Assembly: GCA_013694945.1 (NCBI GenBank)
Contig: JACDBM010000161.1
Location: 1 to 8,905, forward strand
Direction: 5' to 3'
Source: Chthoniobacterales bacterium
GTDB lineage: Bacteria > Verrucomicrobiota > Verrucomicrobiia > Chthoniobacterales > UBA10450
DNA: 8,905 nucleotides
The translations under genes and the position numbers were made by a program. The notes beneath the pieces are model-generated. The model had not been told where the DNA came from and did no database searches. It saw only the letters and a list, made by a program, of their open reading frames with translations. Positions 1-6,265 of the stretch are shown piece after piece. Positions within the stretch are counted from its first letter, which is position 1; the number at the start of each line of letters is the position of its first letter.

Positions 1-164
1 AACATTTGCCGGTGGCACGTCGTCGCCTCGCCAGTATTGGCCTCATTGTTTTGATCCAAACGGCCTTCGATTTCTGGACGCCGCAAGTCAGCATGGCGGC
101 GCATCTTAGTGGACTCGTCACCGGCGGGGTCATCGGCTTGCTGCTCGCGCCAAAAGCTGAATAG
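1..164 (+). CDS. Rhomboid-family intramembrane serine protease, C-terminal fragment (5' end outside window)
   Basis: Reading from base 3, an open frame of 53 codons enters from the left edge and stops at TAG 162-164. The visible residues form two hydrophobic segments, the second reading AHLSGLVTGGVIGLLLAP. The pattern H-x-x-G-x-x-x-G in the last membrane helix is the hallmark of rhomboid proteases, where this His (codon 102-104) pairs with a Ser on an upstream helix to form the catalytic dyad. The preceding FDFWTPQVSMAAH stretch also fits the loop before that helix. The enzyme would cleave membrane proteins within the bilayer. The Ser-bearing GxSG motif lies outside the window, so activity cannot be judged. 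The product ends soon after the helix, with no C-terminal domain. The family call is fairly firm for such a short piece; an inactive rhomboid-like protein remains possible. Confidence 0.72.
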   Translation, partial: HLPVARRRLASIGLIVLIQTAFDFWTPQVSMAAHLSGLVTGGVIGLLLAPKAE

Positions 165-180
165 CCGCGGGATTGATTAA

Positions 181-236
181 CTCGTGCTCACCTTCATCGT
201 GCGCTCATATTCGATCCCTTCACTTACGAGCACGAG
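181..236. repeat. Perfect 9-bp inverted repeat, 38-nt spacer
   Basis: CTCGTGCTC at 181-189 is the exact reverse complement of GAGCACGAG at 228-236. The pair lies in the gap between the rhomboid stop and the glucan phosphorylase start. No T-run follows the right arm, so a simple intrinsic terminator for the upstream gene is unlikely. The right arm runs directly into an AGGAGG sequence at 235-240, so a hairpin in RNA would sit beside a potential ribosome site. Function is unknown; a protein-binding site or leader RNA structure upstream of the phosphorylase gene is possible. Confidence 0.4.
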
Positions 237-327
237 GAGGACGGAACGCTTGCTGCTAGAGTTTTCCCTGCCATCATCCCGCCTTTTGCCTGATCCCCTC
301 GCTCGCTGCCATGCCCAGGTTCCTTAG
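235..327 (+). promoter_or_regulatory. Orphan Shine-Dalgarno sequence with a possible 25-codon leader ORF overlapping the glgP start
   Basis: AGGAGG at 235-240 is a near-perfect ribosome-binding sequence, but the glgP ATG is 70 nt further on. The only start codon at suitable spacing is TTG at 250. It opens a 25-codon frame that stops with TAG at 325-327, so it overlaps the glgP ATG at 311. The glgP ATG itself has no purine-rich sequence just upstream. Translation of a leader could therefore couple into glgP. This is inference from spacing alone; the purine run may be chance. Confidence 0.2.
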
Positions 328-2866
328 CTACAGTGTCATTCCCAGGCTGCCAGCCGCGCTCGAGCCGTTGCGCGAAATGGTTTTCAACTTGTGGTGGACC
401 TGGGAGCCATCCGCCCGGCGCCTCTTCCGTCATCTTGATCCGGAACTGTGGGATCGCACGAATCACAACCCCGTTCGCATGCTCCAGCTTTCCCGCCAGG
501 CGCGGTTGGTGGAAGTCTCGGAGGATGACGATTTCCTGCGCGAGTTACAGGAAGTGCATGACGCGTTTCGGAGTTACCTAGTCCGGCAGGATACCTACGG
601 CAAGACAGGGAAAGGGAGCGCGCTGAAGAAGCCCGTCGCCTACTTCTCAGCGGAGTTCGGATTTCACGAGTCTATCCCGAATTACTCCGGCGGCCTCGGC
701 ATTCTCGCGGGCGATCATTGCAAATCGGCGAGCGATCTTGATCTGAATTTCACGGCCATCGGTTTGCTCTACCGGCACGGCTACTTCAAACAACAGATCG
801 ACAAGGATGGAATCCAGGAAGCCGTCAGGCTAAATCAAAACTTCCATCATCTCCCAATCCGCGAAGTCCGGCGCAACGACGCGCGCGTTCTTATTTCGGT
901 CCGGATTCTGGATCGCGAAGTTTGCGCGAAGATCTGGGAACTGCATGTCGGTCGGATCAACCTCTATCTGCTCGACACGGAGGTGGCGGAGAACACGCCC
1001 GAGGATCGCCTCATCACCGCGGAGCTTTACGGCGGCGATCTCGAGATGCGAATGCGTCAGGAGATGGTGCTGGGAATCGGCGGCGTGCGAGCACTCGCCG
1101 CGCTCGGGATCGACGCGCAGGTCTTCCACATGAACGAAGGGCATTCGGCCTTTCTTGCGCTGGAGCGCATCCGGCTGTTGGTGACGGAGAAGAACCTCGA
1201 CTTCTATGCCGGGCTCCAAGTCGTAGCGGCCACGAACGTTTTTACGACCCATACTCCCGTGCCGGCCGGCAACGACGCGTTTCCGCGAGAGATGATGCGC
1301 CGCTATTTCGCCGACTTCGCGGCGCAATTGCACATCCCCTTCGACGAATTGTTTTCCTTTGGGCAGACGCGTTTGAATCCCGACGATCCCTTCAGCATGA
1401 CGATCCTCGCGCTCCGGCTCAGCCGCCACGCGAACGGTGTCAGCAAACTACATGGCACGGTCAGCCGATCGCTTTGGAAAGAGGTTTGGGCGGGCGTTCC
1501 TGAACACGAGGTGCCGATCACCAGCATCACAAATGGCGTCCATACCAAGACCTGGATGGCACCGGAGTTTTCCGCGCTCTACACAAAGTATCTGGGCAAT
1601 TGGGAGGAGCGCTTGACGGAACCGGAGTTCTGGCGCGGCGTAATGGATATACCGGACGCGCACCTGTGGGAGACGCACCAAAGGTTGAAGCTGCGGCTGG
1701 TCGAGTTCGTGCGCGAGCGCGTTCGCGTCCGGCGCACACGCGTGGGTGAATCGCCCGAAGCGCTACGCAACGTCAAGCACATCCTCGATCCGGAGATTTT
1801 GACGATCGGATTTGCGCGCCGTTTTGCGACCTACAAGCGCGGCGCCTTGCTCTTCAGCGACAAAACGCGCCTGGCGCGGCTGCTCAACGACACCACCCGT
1901 CCGGTGCAATTTATCTTCGCCGGCAAATCGCACCCACGCGACGAAGGCGGGAAGGCCCTGATCCAGCAGGTCTACAACTTCAGCCGCGAAGCCGGCTTCG
2001 AGAATCGCATCGTCTTCGTGGAAGACTACGATACTTACATTGCGCGCCGCCTCGTCCAAGGGGTCGACCTTTGGCTGAATAATCCGCTGCGTCCTCTCGA
2101 GGCGAGCGGCACAAGCGGGATGAAGTTGCCGCCTAATGGCGGGCTCAACCTTAGCGTGCTGGATGGCTGGTGGTGCGAAAGTCATAACGGCAAAAACGGT
2201 TGGGCGATTGGGGCTGAGATCGATGATGGGACCGTCGATTTCCAAAGCGAAGTCGATGCGGGAAGTCTTTATCATTTGCTCGAGAACCAGATTATCCCTC
2301 TCTATTACGCGAAGCCGGATGGCAACCTCCCGCTGGCCTGGTTGCAACTGATGCGCGAGTCGATCCGCAGCGTGACGCCCGTCTTCAATACACATCGCAT
2401 GGTGAAAGAATACGCGGAGCGCCTCTACATCCCAGCCGAGCAGGCCGGTGAAGAACTCGCGCGGGAGAACTGCCGCGCTGCCACTGCGCTCAGCCAATGG
2501 AAGACCCGCACCCGCGAGGATTGGCCGCAGGTGCGGATCGACGACGTGCAGGTCGGCAATCAGGATCGGCAGAACATCCTCGTCGGCGACTCACTCGAGA
2601 TGTCCGCGCGGGTCCATCTGGGCAGCATTAACCCGGAGCATGTCAGCGTGGAAGTTTATCACGGCGAAGCGAACCACGACGGCGTGCGCAACCCCCACGT
2701 CACGATGTTGCAGCGCAGCGATACACCTGGCGGTCATGGCGATTACCTCTTCCAAGGCGCGGTGCCTGCGGCCGAAAGCGGCACCTACGGTTTCAGCGTG
2801 CGCGTGGTGCCGACACATCCCCATCTCACGCAAGCGCACGAAATGCGGCTGATCGCGTGGTCGTGA
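311..2866 (+). CDS. glgP: Alpha-glucan (glycogen/maltodextrin) phosphorylase, GT35, DUF3417 type
   Basis: This cytoplasmic enzyme uses phosphate to release glucose-1-phosphate from the non-reducing ends of glycogen or maltodextrins. It belongs to the bacterial and archaeal subgroup of family GT35 that carries an N-terminal DUF3417 domain; 851 aa is the usual length. DUF3417 covers about residues 12-115 (FNLWWTWEPSARRLFRHLDP). Phosphorylase core motifs follow: SAEFGFHESIPNYSGGLGIL (113-132), HMNEGHSAF (273-281), FTTHTPVPAGNDAF, ITNGVHTKTWM and FARRFATYKRG. The cofactor site EASGTSGMK ends at Lys605, expected to carry pyridoxal phosphate. The last ~110 residues are the beta-rich tail common in this subgroup. 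ATG 311 fits the family N-terminus; the frame is open back to a TAG at 257-259 with no better start. The gene is convergent with the dop operon and has no glycogen-gene neighbours in view. The preferred glucan cannot be told from the sequence. Confidence 0.95.
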   Translation: MPRFLSYSVIPRLPAALEPLREMVFNLWWTWEPSARRLFRHLDPELWDRTNHNPVRMLQLSRQARLVEVSEDDDFLRELQEVHDAFRSYLVRQDTYGKTGKGSALKKPVAYFSAEFGFHESIPNYSGGLGILAGDHCKSASDLDLNFTAIGLLYRHGYFKQQIDKDGIQEAVRLNQNFHHLPIREVRRNDARVLISVRILDREVCAKIWELHVGRINLYLLDTEVAENTPEDRLITAELYGGDLEMRMRQEMVLGIGGVRALAALGIDAQVFHMNEGHSAFLALERIRLLVTEKNLDFYAGLQVVAATNVFTTHTPVPAGNDAFPREMMRRYFADFAAQLHIPFDELFSFGQTRLNPDDPFSMTILALRLSRHANGVSKLHGTVSRSLWKEVWAGVPEHEVPITSITNGVHTKTWMAPEFSALYTKYLGNWEERLTEPEFWRGVMDIPDAHLWETHQRLKLRLVEFVRERVRVRRTRVGESPEALRNVKHILDPEILTIGFARRFATYKRGALLFSDKTRLARLLNDTTRPVQFIFAGKSHPRDEGGKALIQQVYNFSREAGFENRIVFVEDYDTYIARRLVQGVDLWLNNPLRPLEASGTSGMKLPPNGGLNLSVLDGWWCESHNGKNGWAIGAEIDDGTVDFQSEVDAGSLYHLLENQIIPLYYAKPDGNLPLAWLQLMRESIRSVTPVFNTHRMVKEYAERLYIPAEQAGEELARENCRAATALSQWKTRTREDWPQVRIDDVQVGNQDRQNILVGDSLEMSARVHLGSINPEHVSVEVYHGEANHDGVRNPHVTMLQRSDTPGGHGDYLFQGAVPAAESGTYGFSVRVVPTHPHLTQAHEMRLIAWS

Positions 2867-2922
2867 CAACGACAGCTCGATTCATTACGGCGAAAGGTTG
2901 CGTTCGCTTGCTGCCTGTAAGT

Positions 2923-2951
2923 CGAACTCCTGCGCAGGTCCCGAGAGTTCG
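2923..2951. terminator. Candidate hairpin in the glgP/dop convergent gap
   Basis: CGAACTC at 2923-2929 and GAGTTCG at 2945-2951 form a perfect 7-bp stem with a 15-nt loop. The loop side contains the palindrome CCTGCGCAGG (2929-2938), which could fold in competition. The site lies in the 110 bp between two convergent stop codons, where a shared terminator is expected. On the plus strand only a weak T-rich stretch (TATTT) follows, and no T-run follows on the minus strand. The call therefore rests on position and symmetry. Confidence 0.35.
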
Positions 2952-2976
2952 TATTTCAATCATCTGTCACCCTGCG

Positions 2977-4494
2977 CTAAGCATGCGGCAAAGCCTGAAG
3001 GAACTGAGCGAGCGGCTTCTCCGTGCGCACTAATTGATTCAGCGTTTCCAGACGCTCATCTGCCGTGATTTCCGGCAATCTCACCCGCTGCGACTGCTGC
3101 CCGTTCGCGAAGACAATCTCGTCCCATTGCAGCGAGCTGATTGCGCTGTTGAACTTTGCCACGCACCGGCCACGAAAGTAGGCGCGCGTTGTTATCGGGG
3201 GCGAGAAGATTGCCGCCTTGATCTCCTCTTCACTGACGACGCGTCGCATGGCCCCTTGCCGCAGCAGTTCATAGAACAGACCCTGCTCCGGAATGATGTC
3301 GTGGTATTCGAGATCCACCGCCTGCAGCCAGGGGTCGCTCCACGAGAGGCCTTCCTCCTCCTGCAAGGCCGCGAGGAGGAATTTCTTCGCCACCCAATCC
3401 ACTCGATCGCGCGCCAGCGAAACGTCCCGCTCGAGATCGTTGAGCACGTTCTCCCATTCGCGAAGAAGCCACGCTGTCTCTTTTTCCCCTGCCTGCTCGA
3501 GCTTCTGCGCTGCTTTCAGATGAAGCCGCTGCACATCAATCGCGGAGATTTTCCGACCGTCCCGCAATTCCAGAATCCAATCGTAATTCTGATCCCGGCT
3601 GATCGACTTGGTCGCATCGATCGGCTGCGCAATGTCGATTTGCGGCGCTTCGCCTCGCTCGATCAATTCCAGCACAAGCGCGGTCGTGCCGACCTTCAAC
3701 GCCGTCGCCCACTCGCTCATGTTCGAGTCGCCGATGATGACGTGAAAACGCCGATAACGGCTGGCATCCGCATGCGGCTCATCGCGGGTGTTGACCAGCG
3801 GACGTTTGTTCATCGTGTCGATGCTGACAAGCATACTGAAGAAATCTGCGCGCTGTGAGATTTGGAAAACACCCGGCTGGCCAGTAGCGCTTTCGCTTTC
3901 AATCCCGAGCTTCCCCGCTCCCGCAAAAATCTGGCGTGTAATCAAAAAAGGCAGCACGCCCGCGACAATCTGATTCCACGGCACATCGCGCCGCATCAGG
4001 TAATTGTCGTGGCAACCGTAGCTGTGACCGACAAAGTCGGTGTTGTTCTTGAAAAGCCGGACTACTTCTCCCGCCCCCAGCTGCTGCGTGCGGCGACGCG
4101 CGCACTCCGCCAGGATGCGCTCGCCCGCTTTCTCGTGCGCGACGAGCTCTCGGAGCGTCGTGCATTCCGGCGTCGAGTATTCGGGGTGCGCGTGGTCATT
4201 ATAAAAGCGCGCACCATTGGAAAGGACCAGATCGCTTTTGATCTCTTCGAAGCTGAGCGAGCGCTGCTTGTCGATCTCGTAGTAGGTCGACTCGTCCGAA
4301 TCCTGGAGCAATTCCGCCGCGCGAAATCCGCGCGCGTCGTTATGCGGATCCTCGAGCGCGTAGTCCCACTTCATGAGCGCACCATGCTCGGTGTAGGAAC
4401 GCACTAGCGCGATCGATTCCGCGACCACATCGAGCGACTCCGCGCCGTCGATTGTGATCCCGTATTCCGTCTCAAGCCCGAAGACGCGGTTCAT
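2977..4494 (-). CDS. dop: Dop, deamidase/depupylase of the Pup pathway
   Basis: Dop deamidates the C-terminal Gln of Pup to Glu and hydrolyses the isopeptide bond between Pup and target lysines; its fold is that of the glutamine synthetase-like ligases. From ATG 4494 the product is 505 aa, normal for Dop. Its N-terminus (MNRVFGLETEYGI) places Glu8 and Glu10 where Mycobacterium tuberculosis Dop has its Glu8 and Glu10. WDYALEDPHNDARGF, a Dop-loop region, then ARFYNDHAHPEYSTPEC follow; Asp100 in the latter corresponds to the catalytic Asp of Dop. KNNTDFVGHSYGCHDNYL, NTRDEPHADASRYRRFHVII and SPPITTRAYFRGRC are further family motifs. The WDY...DARGF segment and the inserted loop distinguish it from the ligase PafA. 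An alternative TTG start at 4527 would add 11 residues and has a GAGG ribosome site; ATG 4494 has none but aligns exactly with known Dop. It follows ARC closely, so the two are probably co-transcribed. No pup gene follows. Confidence 0.93.
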   Translation of the reverse strand: MNRVFGLETEYGITIDGAESLDVVAESIALVRSYTEHGALMKWDYALEDPHNDARGFRAAELLQDSDESTYYEIDKQRSLSFEEIKSDLVLSNGARFYNDHAHPEYSTPECTTLRELVAHEKAGERILAECARRRTQQLGAGEVVRLFKNNTDFVGHSYGCHDNYLMRRDVPWNQIVAGVLPFLITRQIFAGAGKLGIESESATGQPGVFQISQRADFFSMLVSIDTMNKRPLVNTRDEPHADASRYRRFHVIIGDSNMSEWATALKVGTTALVLELIERGEAPQIDIAQPIDATKSISRDQNYDWILELRDGRKISAIDVQRLHLKAAQKLEQAGEKETAWLLREWENVLNDLERDVSLARDRVDWVAKKFLLAALQEEEGLSWSDPWLQAVDLEYHDIIPEQGLFYELLRQGAMRRVVSEEEIKAAIFSPPITTRAYFRGRCVAKFNSAISSLQWDEIVFANGQQSQRVRLPEITADERLETLNQLVRTEKPLAQFLQALPHA

Positions 4495-4535
4495 TTGGTT
4501 CAGAGAAGCGAACCGCTTCTTCTGCAAGGTAGCGG

Positions 4536-4539
4536 CCTC
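4536..4539 (-). promoter_or_regulatory. GAGG ribosome site overlapping the ARC stop, in front of a TTG start for dop
   Basis: On the minus strand GAGG overlaps the TGA stop of the ARC gene (4538-4540) and lies 8 nt before TTG 4527. That is ideal spacing for translational coupling. TTG 4527 is in frame with dop and would give an 11-residue extension. The family-aligned ATG at 4494 has only CGCTTCTCTGAACCAA before it, with no ribosome site. Which start is used cannot be settled from sequence alone. Confidence 0.35.
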
Positions 4540-6259
4540 AAATCACGCTTGAACTCCGCCAGCCTTCGCGGCCCGCCGCGACCGCCCGCGCCGGCGCGAT
4601 CTTGACCACGTTTTCGGGATCGAAGTCGATGAGCTTAAACCAGTCTTCCGCGACATCCGTCGGTGGGAAAATGTTGTTTTCCGAGAACTCGGCGTTGAAG
4701 GCAACTTGGAGATCATTCTCACTGACACCATCGGGGACGCGCTCAGCATTTGGCACTGCCGCTCCAGATTCCAGAGCGATCGCGCGTTTGATCGCCATGC
4801 CTTTTGCACGCTCGACCACCGAGGCGATGATGGCGCCGCTGAGTAGATCGCTGCGGTAGATGATTTCCTTGCGGCCACTGCGAAGCGTGATCTCCAGGAA
4901 CTTGTTTTCTTCGCGGCGAGCGAACTGCACATCGAGCAGACGTTCAATCAGCCGGTCGATTGCAGCGGACACATTCTCGGAGGCTTGGCTCACGGAGACG
5001 TCGTAGGGAAGATCGTCGATCAGATAGATGCGATAAATCTCACGCGCCCCGGGCCGATTGGGTCTTTGGACCTTGATCTTGCGGTCGATTCGGCCCGGCC
5101 GCAGAATCGCTGGGTCGATCAGGTCCGCGCGGTTCGAGGCCAGAATGACGACGACATCATCCAGCGACTCGATGCCGTCCATCTCCGAGCAGAACATCGG
5201 CACAAGCGTGGAAAGAATATTGGAATGACGCGAAGCACGCCGCGTCCCAAGAATGCTCTCCGCCTCGTCGATGAAGAGGAAAGGCAGAAAACCTTCGCGC
5301 CGTTTCTCGCGCGCCGTCGCGAAAATATCGCGCACGATCCGCTCGGATTCTCCCACCCACATGTTCAGGATTTCTGGCCCCTTCACGTGCATGAAGTATT
5401 CCTTCATCTCGTTGCCGGTTTTCTCGCGCAGTTGTTTCGTCAGGTTGTAAGCCGTTGCCTTCCCGATCAGCGTCTTGCCACATCCAGGCGGGCCATACAG
5501 CAGGAAACCCTTTGGGGTGGCGTGTTGAAATTTATTGAAAAGCTCACCGTGGAGCAGGGGGAGCTCGATCGCGTCCTTGATCGCCTGGAGTGCCTCATCC
5601 TGGCCGCCCACTTTTTCCCATGGAAGCTCCGGGACCTCGTCGAGATAATGCTCACGCGGCTCCGGATGCGGCAGTGCTTCCAGAGCCATCCGGTAGCTTG
5701 AATCAACGCGGACTTCATCGCCCGATTTGAGCGACGATTTCAAGAGGTCCGCCGACCGCTGGAGAATGGTTGATTGCAGGCCATGCTCACCCCCGACTCG
5801 GAGTCGATCCGAGCCGAGCACTTCGGTGATTTTCGTCACCGGCCCGGCCGTTTCGAAGCCAAGATCGCCCACAATCACATACGCTTCATTTACCAGCACG
5901 CGCGTCCCCTTTTTAAGATTCCCCAGGCGAATGCGGGGATCGACATTGCAGTAATAATCGGATCCGCCGACCACAATATGGGCGGTCTCTCGCGCCGGGC
6001 TGCCGAGATAAGTTCCGATTCGATTAGCCGGGGATGTTACTTTCTTGATCACCTCCTCGAGCTTCTCGATCATCTGCCGCGCGTCGCGAATCATCTCCTC
6101 GTGATCCGCAATTCCCGCGCGCAACGCGGCCAGATCTCGCCGTAACGGATTGTGCGGCGGGAGGGAGGCAATGATGCGGTCGAAGGCTTGCAGAACGTTC
6201 AGTCCTTCCATTCCAGCCACGCCGCCAAATTTCTCCAGCTCGTTGTGTGCTTCGTCCAT
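4538..6259 (-). CDS. arc: Proteasomal AAA+ ATPase (ARC/Mpa family)
   Basis: This hexameric ATPase recognises Pup-tagged proteins and unfolds them, classically feeding the 20S proteasome. From ATG 6259 the product is 573 aa. Residues ~34-76 form a charged helix suited to the Pup-binding coiled coil. Two OB-type beta domains follow (~80-200; for example NLKKGTRVLVNEAYVIV). In the AAA+ module, Walker A is GPPGCGKT (256-263), pore loop 1 is MWV (300-302) within KGPEILNMWVGESE, Walker B is FLFIDE (327-332), sensor 1 is ASNR, and the arginine-finger region is LRPGRID (386-392). The C-terminal segments SGAIIASVVERAKGMAIKRA and FSENNIFPPTDVAEDW match Mpa/ARC, which excludes generic AAA proteins. Oddly, the protein ends RSSSVI instead of the GQYL tail that docks actinobacterial Mpa on the 20S core. 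A longer frame from TTG 6319 would add 20 residues, and a Met at codon 17 is another option. It is the first gene of the ARC-dop operon and divergent from the amidohydrolase. Confidence 0.92.
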   Translation of the reverse strand: MDEAHNELEKFGGVAGMEGLNVLQAFDRIIASLPPHNPLRRDLAALRAGIADHEEMIRDARQMIEKLEEVIKKVTSPANRIGTYLGSPARETAHIVVGGSDYYCNVDPRIRLGNLKKGTRVLVNEAYVIVGDLGFETAGPVTKITEVLGSDRLRVGGEHGLQSTILQRSADLLKSSLKSGDEVRVDSSYRMALEALPHPEPREHYLDEVPELPWEKVGGQDEALQAIKDAIELPLLHGELFNKFQHATPKGFLLYGPPGCGKTLIGKATAYNLTKQLREKTGNEMKEYFMHVKGPEILNMWVGESERIVRDIFATAREKRREGFLPFLFIDEAESILGTRRASRHSNILSTLVPMFCSEMDGIESLDDVVVILASNRADLIDPAILRPGRIDRKIKVQRPNRPGAREIYRIYLIDDLPYDVSVSQASENVSAAIDRLIERLLDVQFARREENKFLEITLRSGRKEIIYRSDLLSGAIIASVVERAKGMAIKRAIALESGAAVPNAERVPDGVSENDLQVAFNAEFSENNIFPPTDVAEDWFKLIDFDPENVVKIAPARAVAAGREGWRSSSVI

Positions 6260-6265
6260 CGCCCC

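Noticed and set aside
1763..2497. 244-codon minus-strand frame opposite glgP
   Set aside because: It lies entirely inside the conserved phosphorylase core, antisense; the composition reflects GC-rich codons and no domain is recognisable.
2826..2963. 45-codon minus-strand frame (ATG 2963, AGGG upstream) directly downstream of dop, tested as a Pup/UBact candidate
   Set aside because: It is the right place for pup and has a passable ribosome site, but it ends ...FRALA rather than Gly-Gly-Glu/Gln, is not rich in acidic or disordered residues, and overlaps the glgP 3' end.
3034..4407. Long plus-strand open frames (274 and 181 codons) opposite dop
   Set aside because: They are antisense to a strongly conserved gene and read as Arg/Leu/Val-rich shadow sequence with no family motif.
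4985..5701. 238-codon plus-strand frame opposite the ARC gene
   Set aside because: It is antisense to the AAA+ module and has no recognisable motif.
6152..6265. Extended amidohydrolase start at GTG 6152
   Set aside because: It would overlap the N-terminal coding part of ARC by over 100 bp and give an implausible ~96-residue leader before the Tat motif.
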